DNA of 64,000 nt from DAITQM01 sp036832975 (GTDB lineage: Bacteria > Pseudomonadota > Gammaproteobacteria > Xanthomonadales > Wenzhouxiangellaceae). The translations under genes and the position numbers were made by a program. Location of the stretch: positions 1 through 64,000 of the forward strand of contig DAITQM010000012.1 in the NCBI GenBank assembly GCA_036832975.1, in the 5' to 3' direction. The number at the start of each line of letters is the position of its first letter. Position 1 is the stretch's first letter. Positions 33,853 through 42,770 of this stretch are shown in pieces. Below the pieces are notes generated by a model, which saw only the letters and a program-made list of their open reading frames with translations, did no database searches and had not been told where the DNA came from.

Positions 33853-35516
33853 TGTCGAATACCAGAACCCTGCTGCTCGCCTTGCTGGCGCTGTTTGCGT
33901 TCATGCTATGGAACGCCTGGCAGCAGGATTACCGGCAGCCCACGGCCCCCCCGCCACCGGTCACCGGCGGTGAAGTGCCCGCGATAGCGCCGCCCAACGA
34001 CGTACCGCCGCCGCCCAGCGGTGAGATCCCTGAGCCGCCGGCCCCCGCTCTGCAGCCAGCGGTGGCGGCCAGTGCCGGGGAGGATATCGTGGTCGAAAGC
34101 GATGTCCTGCGGTTGACGATCGACACCGTCGGTGGCACATTGATCGGTGCCGAGCTTCTGGCCTATCCCGAATCCGCCGGTCGCGACGCCCCGCCGTTCC
34201 GCTTACTGCGCCGTGACGACAGCGATTGGTCCATCGTCCAATCGGGACTGCTCAGCCGCAGCACCGTCCTGCCCGACCACAACGCCCGCTTTCACGCCGC
34301 CGCCACTTCATTCCGGCTGGCATCAGGCGAGGACGAACTGCGTGTCCCGCTACGCTGGGCGGGCGACGGGGTCAGCGTCGAGAAAGTCTTTATCGTCCGC
34401 CGCGGCGATTACCGCATCGGCGTCGAGCAAACGGTGCACAACGATACGGGTGGCGCGATCGACGCCGCCCGTTACGGCCAGTTGCAGCGTACGCCGCGGA
34501 CGGCGGGCAACGGTGGCGGGTTTACCAACCCAACGGCCTACAGCTATTTCGGCGCCGCGGTTTACGACCCGGCTGAAAAATTCATCAAACTACCGTTCGA
34601 TAAGTTCCGCGAGCAACCGTTTTCCACCGCCGTGCAAGGCGGGTGGATGGCCATGATTCAGCATTACTTTGTCGCGGCTTGGCTGCCACCGGCGGCGGAC
34701 GTTTTTCAATACCGGACGGAAGAAATCCCTGGCGCGCCGGTACGCTACCTGGTGCGCAACGTCAGCGAGGCCAGGGCGATCGCCGCCCACAATGCCGCAA
34801 CATTTGCCGATTCGATCTATCTCGGCCCCAAAGTGCAGGACCGCCTGGCGGCGCTCGCCCCCGGCCTGGAACTGACCGTCGATTATGGGATGATGACGGT
34901 AATCGCCAAACCGCTGTTCTGGCTGCTCGAGCATATTCACTCAGTGGTTCGCAACTGGGGACTGGCGATCATCGCCTTGACTTTGCTGATCAAGCTGGCT
35001 TTTTACAAGCTCACCGAAGCGCAGTACCGCTCGATGGCCCGCATGCGCAAATTGCAGCCGAGGATGGAAGCATTGAAGGAGCGGTATGGAGACGACCGGC
35101 AGAAGATGAGCCAGGCGATGATGGAGATGTATCGCACGGAAAAAGTCAACCCGCTCGGCGGCTGCCTGCCGATTTTGGTCCAGATTCCGGTGTTCATCGC
35201 CCTGTACTGGGTGTTGCTCGAGAGCGTCGAACTGCGCCAGGCGCCGTTTTTAGGCTGGATCCGCGATCTCAGCGCCCGTGACCCGTACTTCATCTTGCCG
35301 ATCATCAACGGCGTGGCGATGATCGCGACGCAGAAAATGACCCCGTCCCCGGGGATGGACCCGACGCAACGTAAGATCATGAGCGCCCTGCCGGTGGTTT
35401 TTTCGGTGATGTTCGCATTTTTCCCGGCCGGGCTCGTGCTGTATTGGGCGACCAATGCGACGATCTCGCTTGCCCAGCAGTGGTACATCACGCGTCGCAT
35501 TGAACGCCACGGCTAA
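33852..35516 (+). CDS. yidC: Membrane protein insertase YidC
   Basis: A 554-residue inner-membrane insertase/chaperone. It has an N-terminal transmembrane helix (about 4-17), then a Pro-rich linker (TAPPPPVTGGEVP) and the large periplasmic domain of Gram-negative YidC (about 75-345). The five-helix core includes WGLAIIALTLLIKLAFYKL, the cytoplasmic coiled hairpin (MRKLQPRMEALKERYGDDR) and LGGCLPILVQIPVFIALYWVL. It ends with the basic RRIERHG tail. ATG start at 33852, coupled to rnpA. Confidence 0.97.
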   Translation: MSNTRTLLLALLALFAFMLWNAWQQDYRQPTAPPPPVTGGEVPAIAPPNDVPPPPSGEIPEPPAPALQPAVAASAGEDIVVESDVLRLTIDTVGGTLIGAELLAYPESAGRDAPPFRLLRRDDSDWSIVQSGLLSRSTVLPDHNARFHAAATSFRLASGEDELRVPLRWAGDGVSVEKVFIVRRGDYRIGVEQTVHNDTGGAIDAARYGQLQRTPRTAGNGGGFTNPTAYSYFGAAVYDPAEKFIKLPFDKFREQPFSTAVQGGWMAMIQHYFVAAWLPPAADVFQYRTEEIPGAPVRYLVRNVSEARAIAAHNAATFADSIYLGPKVQDRLAALAPGLELTVDYGMMTVIAKPLFWLLEHIHSVVRNWGLAIIALTLLIKLAFYKLTEAQYRSMARMRKLQPRMEALKERYGDDRQKMSQAMMEMYRTEKVNPLGGCLPILVQIPVFIALYWVLLESVELRQAPFLGWIRDLSARDPYFILPIINGVAMIATQKMTPSPGMDPTQRKIMSALPVVFSVMFAFFPAGLVLYWATNATISLAQQWYITRRIERHG

Positions 35517-36873
35517 ACCCGTCACCGGCGCCGGCTCGGCCGGCGTCGAGACCATCGCGGCGAGCGCCACCCCGCCGGGCCGCGGTGGGATCGGCATCGT
35601 CCGTGTTACCGGGCCGGCCGTTAAACACCTGATCCCCCAATGGCTGCATTGCGACCTTGAGCCACGCCGCGCTCGGCTGTGCACTTTGCCGGCCGCCGAC
35701 GGCGAAGCGCTCGACGAAGCATTAGCGCTTTATTTTCCGGCACCGCACTCGTACACCGGCGAGGACGTTCTTGAATTACACGCCCATGGCAACCCACTGC
35801 TGCTCGAACAGATCCTGTCGGTGCTGGCGGATCTCGGTGTGCGCCGGGCGCGGCCGGGGGAATTTACCGAACGCGCTTTCTTGAACGGTAAGTTGGATCT
35901 CGCTCAGGCCGAGGCGGTCGCCGATCTGATCGCCGCCGGCAGCATGCAGGCGATGCGCGCCGCGCGGCGCAGCCTTGAAGGCGTTTTTTCGGCTAAAGTG
36001 AACACGCTGCACGAAGCGCTCTGCACGCTGCGCATCGAAATCGAAGCGCAGCTCGACTTCCCCGATGAAGACCTGCCGGCGCCGGCCGTGCAGCACTGGC
36101 GAGAGCAGCTTACCGCGATCGACGTGCAGATCGCCGACCTCAAGCGGGCCGCCGAACGCGGCAGGCGGCTGAATGACGGGTTCAAAGTAGCGATCGCCGG
36201 GGCGCCGAATGTCGGTAAATCGAGCCTACTGAACGCGCTGACCGGAAGCGAGCGGGCGATCGTCAGTCCGCACCCAGGCACGACGCGCGACGTGCTGCGG
36301 GAAACTGTGGTGATGGCCGGCGGGGTCGTCGAAATCAGCGACCTCGCGGGCCTGCGCGACAGCGACGATGATGTGGAAAACGAAGGTATCCGCCGGGCGC
36401 GCGATGAACTCAGCCGGGCCGATCTGGTGATCTGGTTGGACGACAGCCGAACCCCGGATCGCACGTTGCCCGTCGAACTCGATCCGGAAATTGCGGTGCT
36501 GAGGGTTCACAACAAAGTCGATCTCGACCCTACCAGGACGGGCCGGCCCGTCGCGATCGGGAGCGATAACACGCTGTGGATCAGCGCCCGGCGCGGCGAC
36601 GGATTGGATGCACTGCGCGCAGCGCTCGCCGCGCGCGCCGGCCTGAATAGTGGCGCGGGGGAATTTTCGGCGCGCGCCCGTCACCTCGATCACCTCGGCG
36701 CCTGTGCCGGTGAATTGACCCTGGCCGGAGCCGCCCTGGCGGCCGGCGCGCCGCCTGAACTGGTGGCCGAGCACCTCAGGCTGGCGGCCGACGAACTTTC
36801 GGCATTGACCGGCAAGGTGAGCAGCGATGAACTGCTCGGGCGGATATTCAGCCGTTTTTGCATCGGCAAATGA
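35455..36873 (+). CDS. mnmE: tRNA uridine-5-carboxymethylaminomethyl modification GTPase MnmE
   Basis: Up to 472 residues. The tetrahydrofolate-binding N-domain starts at TIAASATPPGRGGIGIVRV. A helical domain contains the inserted G domain: G1 GAPNVGKSSLLNAL, G3 DLAGLR (usually DTAGLR) and HNKVD as G4. The invariant C-terminal CIGK tail is present. With MnmG it modifies the wobble uridine of several tRNAs. The start is uncertain: the only in-frame ATG (35455) overlaps yidC by 62 bp and adds about 35 residues before the conserved part, while a TTG at 35500 would give a more usual length. Confidence 0.93.
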   Translation: MRRSRLPSSGTSRVALNATAKPVTGAGSAGVETIAASATPPGRGGIGIVRVTGPAVKHLIPQWLHCDLEPRRARLCTLPAADGEALDEALALYFPAPHSYTGEDVLELHAHGNPLLLEQILSVLADLGVRRARPGEFTERAFLNGKLDLAQAEAVADLIAAGSMQAMRAARRSLEGVFSAKVNTLHEALCTLRIEIEAQLDFPDEDLPAPAVQHWREQLTAIDVQIADLKRAAERGRRLNDGFKVAIAGAPNVGKSSLLNALTGSERAIVSPHPGTTRDVLRETVVMAGGVVEISDLAGLRDSDDDVENEGIRRARDELSRADLVIWLDDSRTPDRTLPVELDPEIAVLRVHNKVDLDPTRTGRPVAIGSDNTLWISARRGDGLDALRAALAARAGLNSGAGEFSARARHLDHLGACAGELTLAGAALAAGAPPELVAEHLRLAADELSALTGKVSSDELLGRIFSRFCIGK

Positions 36874-36946
36874 GGCCGGCTGCTTGCCGAGCCGCTAAAG
36901 GGCCGTAAAATAGGCTTTAGTTCGTCAATGAAACCAGGACCCAGCG

Positions 36947-37846
36947 ATGTTGAAATGGCTCAAGTCGCAGGATAAAAACACGCCACTGCTGACCCTCGGC
37001 GTCCGGGCGCTCGATTCGCGCAATTTACAGATTCTCAAAACGACGATGGCCGTGTTGCGGTTGCCGGAACAATGGCAGCTCGATCCCAAGGCCGACGAAG
37101 GGGTCGTCATTGTCGATATCGACGAGCGCGAGGGCCGTCAAGCGTGGCGGCGACTGGTCGAGAGTGGGCGGTTTTACCGGGTGATCCCACTGAGCGCGAA
37201 CCGCAAGATGGTGCACGTCGGTCGCGGCCTGCTTAAACCGTTGCGCGCCGGCCAGCTCGAAGAGCTGTTGCGCGAGATCGGTCATGAATTGACAACGGAC
37301 AAGCCACCGGAAAGAACCACCGTCCCGCTGCTCTGCGAGGCGATCCAGACGGGTGCGAACGAGCGCTTCACCGTTCAGCTTCCATCGGGCGATTGGTATT
37401 ACATCGAGCGCGACCAAGATCGGGTTTACGGCCACGGTGGAATCGAGCGGCTGACCGACATGCTGTTCAAGCCGATCCACCAGATGGCCATCAAACCGCT
37501 GGCGCTGCGGCCCGAAAGCCTGGCGGGCGGGACGGTGCACGATGAGTACTCGCTCTGCTTATTGTTGTGGTCGGCGGCGCAGCGTCTGCCGTTGGCCGAA
37601 ATGCCGCCGCAGTTGCTACTCGCCGCGCGTTACCGGCTAAGCGGACAAGTGCCGTGGAAGAAGCTGCCACACCAACCGGAACAGCGCGCCCTGGCCGATT
37701 ATCTGCAAAGCGCTGGCGATGCCGACCTGATCGGTCTGGTTTTGGAAACGGGCCTGGAAATCGAAAGGGTACTGCATTTTATCCTCGGCACCTGGCTGCT
37801 TGGCTGCCTGACCCTGATCCGCCGGTCCAGCGGCGCTGGGGCTTAA
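36947..37846 (+). CDS. Unknown protein with a degenerate receiver-like N-terminal half
   Basis: A 299-residue soluble protein that I do not recognise by name. The first 115 residues read like an alpha/beta receiver fold: a strand ending in acidic residues (EGVVIVDIDEREG), then VIPLSANRKM and a KPLRAGQLEELL segment where response regulators have the conserved Lys-Pro. The second half is helical with no known motif (SLCLLLWSAAQRLPLAEMPP). The arrangement suggests a non-phosphorylated signalling adaptor; this is inference. The stop codon TAA belongs to repeat copy D. No SD of note at 36947. Confidence 0.75.
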   Translation: MLKWLKSQDKNTPLLTLGVRALDSRNLQILKTTMAVLRLPEQWQLDPKADEGVVIVDIDEREGRQAWRRLVESGRFYRVIPLSANRKMVHVGRGLLKPLRAGQLEELLREIGHELTTDKPPERTTVPLLCEAIQTGANERFTVQLPSGDWYYIERDQDRVYGHGGIERLTDMLFKPIHQMAIKPLALRPESLAGGTVHDEYSLCLLLWSAAQRLPLAEMPPQLLLAARYRLSGQVPWKKLPHQPEQRALADYLQSAGDADLIGLVLETGLEIERVLHFILGTWLLGCLTLIRRSSGAGA

Positions 37847-37941
37847 CAGGCTGTTGAAAAACAGACGAGAGCGAGTCCGGGCATGTACCGGACTCGCGAC
37901 TTGAAAAAGGGCAGGAGAGCCCTTTTTCAACAACCTGTTAA
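37843..37941 (+). repeat. Structured repeat, variant copy D (99 bp)
   Basis: Ends are inverted repeats of about 19 bp (TTAACAGGCTGTTGAAAAA and its near-complement TTTTTCAACAACCTGTTAA). Inside, GCGAGTCCGG pairs with CCGGACTCGC, and TTGAAAAAGGGC pairs with GCCCTTTTTCAA. The ends are shared with copies A and B but the core is different. It begins at the stop codon of the upstream gene and looks like a terminator. Confidence 0.8.
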
Positions 37942-38238
37942 TCGATCGGCGAATGCCGGGCCGTTAAAAGACGGCCGCCGGCGCAAGGGGCGGCGCCGGC
38001 GGCCTTTACCCTGCCAGAGAGGAGCTTGGGGGGGTAGGCAGGGGTACGATAAAGACCGTGTGCGGCATGAGCTTCTTGCATGGGGGATGAAAATTCGATG
38101 CTTGGAGTGCCAACGAGACAACCGCTGACGCCAGATCGGACGATCTGGATCATTTATGGGCTGCGAATGGGTTTCTTGCAGGAGATAGTGTTGCTGATTG
38201 ATGCAAAGATGGTTTAAACCAAGGATGACCGGGCAGTG
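37942..38238. other. Intergenic stretch before the penicillin acylase gene
   Basis: No gene supported. A GC-rich imperfect hairpin, roughly GGCCGCCGGCGC with GCGCCGGCGGCC, lies at 37971-38003. The promoter of the next gene must be here but is not obvious. Confidence 0.4.
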
Positions 38239-40647
38239 ATGGCGCGTAACTGGGTAAAAAGGCTGCTGGCAACGATTTTGATCGCCGTGTTAATGGCTGT
38301 CGCCTCGTCCTGGATCGTCTTGCGGCTGAGCCTTCCGGCGCGCCACGGCAGCCAGGTGTTGCCGGGGCTTGCGGCGGCGGTGACGGTGAGCCGCGATGCC
38401 CAGGGCTACGCGACGATCCAGGCGGAAAACGAGCGGGACCTGGCGCGGGCCGTCGGGTTTGTCCACGCCCAGGAACGGTTTTTTCAGATGGATGTGCAGC
38501 GCCGGGCCGGTGCCGGCGAGTTGGCGGCGCTGCTCGGTCCACCGGCGGTCGATTTCGATCTCGAACGCCGCAAACATCGCATGCGCAACCGCGCCCAACG
38601 GCTGGCCCAAGGTCTCGATTCGAGGATCGGCGAGGTACTGGCGGCGTATACCGCTGGTGTGAACCAGGGACTGGACGCCCTCGGCGCCCGGCCGTTCGAG
38701 TATCTGCTGCTCGGTGTTGAACCCGAGCCGTGGGCCATTGAAGACTCGCTGCTCGTCGCCCTTGGCATGTATTTCACTTTGCAGGCCGACAGCGCGACGC
38801 TCGAGCATGAGTTCGGGGCGCTGGCCTCCTGCCTGCCAGCGGCAGCAGTGCGGTTTTTAACGCCGGCCGGCGATCGCCATGACGCACCGTTGTTCGGTCC
38901 GCCGTTTGCCGCGCCGCCGATCCCGCCGGCGGCGGATTTCGATGCCCGGACATTGCCGGCCACGGCGCACAGCGCCTCGGCGGCCGACCCTCCCCCGGCG
39001 GCCGGTAGCAATAACTGGGCTCTCGCCGGGACGCGAACCGCCAGCGGTGCGTCACTGGTCGCCAATGACATGCACCTCGGCCTGAATCTGCCGCATCTGT
39101 GGTTCAAGCTTCGCCTGGCGATCGGGAATGAACTGGAGCGCGAAAGCTGGTCGGCCGCCGGCGTCAGTCTGCCAGGTCTGCCGTTCGTTGTCGCCGGCAG
39201 CAATGGCCAGATCGCCTGGGGCTTCACCAATGCCTATGGCGATTTTCTCGACTTGATCGTCATCGCTATCGATGCGGCCGATGATCGGCGCTACCTGACC
39301 GCGGAGGGCAGTGAGCCGTTCGCCATCCACCGGGAAACGATCCGCATCAACGGCGACGAGACCCGAACACTGGAAGTTCGCGACACCCGCTGGGGACCGG
39401 TGATCGGGGAAGATCACGCCGGCCGGCCGCTGGTCTGGCGCTGGGTGGCGCACGACGAGCGGGCGCTGTCGGTCAGCGGCCTGTGGCAAATGGCGCAAGC
39501 GGCTGATACCGCAAGCGCGATCGCGGCGGCCAACCGTGCCGCATTGCCGGCACAAAACCTCATCGTTGGCGACAAGCACGGTTCGATCGGCTGGACGCTG
39601 ATCGGCGCTATCCCGCTGCGTAGCGGCGACTACGACAGCCGTTTCCCGGCAAGCTGGGCCGTCGCCGGCCGCGGCTGGCTGGGCTGGTTGCCGGCCGCAT
39701 CGTACCCGCGCCTGATCGATCCGCCGGGCGGCATTTTATGGACCGGCAATGCCCGGGTGACCGCCGGCGAGACGCTGGCGCTGATCGGCGACGGCGGTTA
39801 TCCGAGCGGCGAGCGGGCCGCTCAGATTCGTGACCGTCTGCAAAAACTGAAGGCCGCGGACGAACGTGACATGCTCGCCATCCAGCTCGACGACGAAGCC
39901 TTGGGACTTGCCCCTTGGCGCCGCTGGCTGCTCGGCGTACTTGATCGGCAAGCCGTCGAGCATCACCCCGGGCGGGCCGCGTTTCGCCGGCAGATCGCTG
40001 CCTGGAGCGGGCGTGCGGCGATCGACGACGCCGGCTATCGGCTGCTGCGTGAATATCGCGACCGGCTGCGCCGCCGGGTGTTCGGCGATCTGACGGCGCA
40101 CTGTCCGGGGCTGGCGGCGAGCCGCGGCCGCTGGCAGTGGCGCGCCCCGCTTTGGCGTTTGCTCGAGGCCGAGCCGGAAAACTGGTTGCCGCCGGGTGCG
40201 CCATCCTGGCGCGCGTTGTATCTTGAGGAAGCCGATCGGCTGATCGCCGCCGCCCAAGCGGCGCGCGGTGGCCTCGCCGCCTATCGTTGGGGCGAGCGCA
40301 ACCGGCTGGACATGAAACATCCACTGGCCGATTCGATTCCGTTGCTCGGCCGTTGGCTGGCGATGCCGGCGGTGGCGTTGCCCGGTGATCACGGCCTGCC
40401 GCGCGTCCAGACGCCGCGTTTCGGCGCTTCGGAACGATTCGCCGTCAGCCCGGGGCACGAGGCGGCGGGGTATCTGCAAATGCCCGGTACCGTCAGTGGT
40501 CACCCCCTATCCGGCGATGGCACCGCCAGCCATAACGATTGGGCCGAAGGTCGGCCGACGCCATTTCTGCCCGGGCCGGAACGCGACCGTCTGTGGCTTG
40601 AGCCGGCGAGCAGCGCGCCGCGGGAGGACGCCGGTGACCAACGGTGA
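38239..40647 (+). CDS. Penicillin acylase-family N-terminal nucleophile hydrolase
   Basis: An 802-residue exported hydrolase. An N-terminal hydrophobic anchor/signal (about 8-30) is followed by the alpha-chain region (FVHAQERFFQMDVQRRAGAGELAAL). The autoprocessing site is AGSNNWAL, where the Ser after Gly becomes the N-terminal nucleophile of the beta chain. PHLWFKLRLA and GSNGQIAWGFTNAYGD are also family-typical. Relatives hydrolyse beta-lactam side chains, acyl-homoserine lactones (quorum quenching) or other amides; the substrate cannot be told from sequence. ATG at 38239 preferred over the GTG three bases earlier. Confidence 0.9.
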   Translation: MARNWVKRLLATILIAVLMAVASSWIVLRLSLPARHGSQVLPGLAAAVTVSRDAQGYATIQAENERDLARAVGFVHAQERFFQMDVQRRAGAGELAALLGPPAVDFDLERRKHRMRNRAQRLAQGLDSRIGEVLAAYTAGVNQGLDALGARPFEYLLLGVEPEPWAIEDSLLVALGMYFTLQADSATLEHEFGALASCLPAAAVRFLTPAGDRHDAPLFGPPFAAPPIPPAADFDARTLPATAHSASAADPPPAAGSNNWALAGTRTASGASLVANDMHLGLNLPHLWFKLRLAIGNELERESWSAAGVSLPGLPFVVAGSNGQIAWGFTNAYGDFLDLIVIAIDAADDRRYLTAEGSEPFAIHRETIRINGDETRTLEVRDTRWGPVIGEDHAGRPLVWRWVAHDERALSVSGLWQMAQAADTASAIAAANRAALPAQNLIVGDKHGSIGWTLIGAIPLRSGDYDSRFPASWAVAGRGWLGWLPAASYPRLIDPPGGILWTGNARVTAGETLALIGDGGYPSGERAAQIRDRLQKLKAADERDMLAIQLDDEALGLAPWRRWLLGVLDRQAVEHHPGRAAFRRQIAAWSGRAAIDDAGYRLLREYRDRLRRRVFGDLTAHCPGLAASRGRWQWRAPLWRLLEAEPENWLPPGAPSWRALYLEEADRLIAAAQAARGGLAAYRWGERNRLDMKHPLADSIPLLGRWLAMPAVALPGDHGLPRVQTPRFGASERFAVSPGHEAAGYLQMPGTVSGHPLSGDGTASHNDWAEGRPTPFLPGPERDRLWLEPASSAPREDAGDQR

Positions 40648-40717
40648 ATCATCCTCATTTGCCGGCGACGGTGCGAGGGTTTGATAGCATGGCGAATAAC
40701 ACAAACGAGGCCGAGCC

Positions 40718-41707
40718 ATGGGCTTATTGATCGACGGCGTCTGGCACGATCAATGGTACGACACCGAAAAGAGCGGCGGCCGGTTCGAGCGCCAGGCGAG
40801 CCGGTTTCAGGATTGGGTCACCGCTGACGGCCGGGACGGGCCGGGCGGGGTACGCGGCTGGCCCGCCGAATCCGGTCGCTACCACCTGTTCGCGGCCGCG
40901 GCGTGCCCGTGGTCGCACCGGGTGTTGCTGTTGCGCCGTTTGCAGGGCCTGGAGCAGCACATCGGGCTGACGTTGCTCAATCCGCTGATGTCCGAAAACG
41001 GCTGGACGTTCGAGCCCGGACGGCGGGTCGATCCCGACCCCATCCTCGGGGCGCGGTATTTACATCAAATTTATACGGCTGCGGATGCGAAATACACCGG
41101 CCGCGTCACGGTGCCCGTACTGTGGGATAAAAAGCGGCAAACCATCGTCAATAACGAATCGGCCGATCTCATGGCCATGCTGAACCGCTCGTTCGACCCT
41201 TTGGGTGCCGCGGCGGTCGATTTCGATCCGCCCGACCTTCGCGCCCGCTGCGCCGCGCTCGATGAGTGGATTTATCGTGATTTGAACAACGGAGTCTATC
41301 GCGCCGGCTTTGCCACCAGCCAGGCGGCTTACGAAGAAGCCGTGTTGGACGTATTCGGCGCCCTTGACCGCCTGGAACGGCTGCTCGCCGAGCAGCGATA
41401 TCTGACCGGACCACGGTTGACCCTGTCGGACTGGCGGCTATTCGTCACGCTATACCGCTTCGATGCGATTTACTACGGTCATTTCAAATGCAATCTCAAG
41501 CGCCTGACCGACTACCCGGCGCTATGGAGTTATACCCGCGAGCTGTACCAATGGCCGGGCGTCGCCGAAACCTGCGACCTGTTATCGTGCAAGCTGCATT
41601 ATTACCAAAGCCACCGGACGATCAACCCCACGGGGATCGTGCCGCTCGGCCCGGCGCTTGATTTTACCGCCCGGCACCATCGCGACCACCTGCCGGCGGT
41701 AGACTGA
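40718..41707 (+). CDS. yqjG: Glutathionyl-hydroquinone reductase (ECM4/YqjG, GST Xi class)
   Basis: A 329-residue glutathione transferase-fold enzyme. The active-site motif is CPWSHR with catalytic Cys63. VTVPVLWDKK and NNESADLMAMLN follow, then the helical C-domain with LTGPRLTLSDWRLFVTLYRF and YHGHFKCN-like YYGHFKCNLKRL. It reduces glutathionyl-(hydro)quinones and so protects against quinone damage. Possible link to the quinone chemistry of this cell. ATG at 40718; a GAGG lies upstream. Only 9 bp separate it from the CDF gene. Confidence 0.92.
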   Translation: MGLLIDGVWHDQWYDTEKSGGRFERQASRFQDWVTADGRDGPGGVRGWPAESGRYHLFAAAACPWSHRVLLLRRLQGLEQHIGLTLLNPLMSENGWTFEPGRRVDPDPILGARYLHQIYTAADAKYTGRVTVPVLWDKKRQTIVNNESADLMAMLNRSFDPLGAAAVDFDPPDLRARCAALDEWIYRDLNNGVYRAGFATSQAAYEEAVLDVFGALDRLERLLAEQRYLTGPRLTLSDWRLFVTLYRFDAIYYGHFKCNLKRLTDYPALWSYTRELYQWPGVAETCDLLSCKLHYYQSHRTINPTGIVPLGPALDFTARHHRDHLPAVD

Positions 41708-41716
41708 TCGGCGGCG

Positions 41717-42637
41717 ATGAATCTCGAATTGCACCGCCACCACGGACCGCAGCGCTATCATCGAGCGTTCGCGCTGGGCGTTGTGCTGAACAGCGTTTAT
41801 GCGCTGGTTGAATTCATCGCCGGTCTGTGGTTGCATTCGGTCGCCCTGATGGCCGATGCCGGGCATAACCTGAGCGATGTCGTAGCGCTGCTTTTATCGT
41901 GGGGCGCGTTCCACTTGGCGGAACGGCCGCCGTCGCGCCGCCATACATACGGCTATCAGCGGTTGACGATCATCGCCGTATTATTGAGTGGCGTGCTGCT
42001 GCTCGTTACGGTGGCGGTCATCGCCTACGAAGCGATCGATCGCTTCCGCCACCCGGCGCCGCCGCCGGCGCTGCCCATCCTGTGGACCGCGCTCGCCGGG
42101 GTGGCGGTCAATATCGGCTCGGCCTGGTTGTTTCACGCCGGCAGCCGCCATGATTTGAATTTACGCGGCGCCTGGTTGCATCTGCTCGCTGACGCCGCGG
42201 TGTCGGCCGGCGTCGTCGCTGCCGCCTTGTTGTTGTACGCCACCGGCTGGGCGCTGCTCGACCCGCTGCTCGGTTTGATGATCGGCGGCATCATCCTTGC
42301 CGCAACCTGGGGCCTGCTCAGTGAAGGTTTGACGCTGGCGGCGGATGCCGTGCCGCGCCATATCGATCCGGATGCGGTGCGCGATTATCTCAAGGCGCTG
42401 CCCGGGGTCACCGCCGTGCACGATCTGCACATCTGGCCGCTCAGCACGACCGAAACAGCGTTGACCGCCCACCTGGTCATGCCCGCGGCGCCAGCCAGCG
42501 ACCGCTTTTATTACGAACTGGCCAGAGAGCTGAAACAGCGCTTCACGATCGACCATCCGACGCTGCAAGTCGAACGCGGCGATTGGCAAGGGACGCCGGC
42601 CGATTGCACCGGCAGTTGCGAAAAATCCGCCATTTGA
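41717..42637 (+). CDS. Cation diffusion facilitator (Zn2+/Cd2+ exporter, CzcD/ZitB-like)
   Basis: A 306-residue inner-membrane H+/metal antiporter with six predicted transmembrane helices. The metal site is H-x-x-x-D in both TM2 (ADAGHNLSDVVALLLSWGA) and TM5 (HLLADAAVSAGVV), the pattern of Zn/Cd-selective CDF proteins. The cytoplasmic C-terminal domain has VTAVHDLHIWPLSTTETALTAH. The His-rich N-terminus (LELHRHHGPQRYHR) may sense metal. It directly follows the glutathionyl-hydroquinone reductase gene, so both may be on one transcript. Confidence 0.92.
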   Translation: MNLELHRHHGPQRYHRAFALGVVLNSVYALVEFIAGLWLHSVALMADAGHNLSDVVALLLSWGAFHLAERPPSRRHTYGYQRLTIIAVLLSGVLLLVTVAVIAYEAIDRFRHPAPPPALPILWTALAGVAVNIGSAWLFHAGSRHDLNLRGAWLHLLADAAVSAGVVAAALLLYATGWALLDPLLGLMIGGIILAATWGLLSEGLTLAADAVPRHIDPDAVRDYLKALPGVTAVHDLHIWPLSTTETALTAHLVMPAAPASDRFYYELARELKQRFTIDHPTLQVERGDWQGTPADCTGSCEKSAI

Positions 42638-42651
42638 ACCCCTCTCCAACC

Positions 42652-42691
42652 TAATGCACTCCGTCACAATATGAGTGTCGGAGTGCACTAG
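42652..42691. terminator. Hairpin between the convergent CDF and oxygenase genes
   Basis: TGCACTCCG and CGGAGTGCA pair across a loop of about 15 bases. It lies between two convergent genes and may end transcription from both sides, although no T-run follows. Confidence 0.4.
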
Positions 42692-42770
42692 CTGTCGCCT
42701 GTCTGCTGTGCGGGCACAGGCCGGTGGGGATGGCGAAGGGGGGCAGTGGCGGGCTCTTACTGACGGGCTG

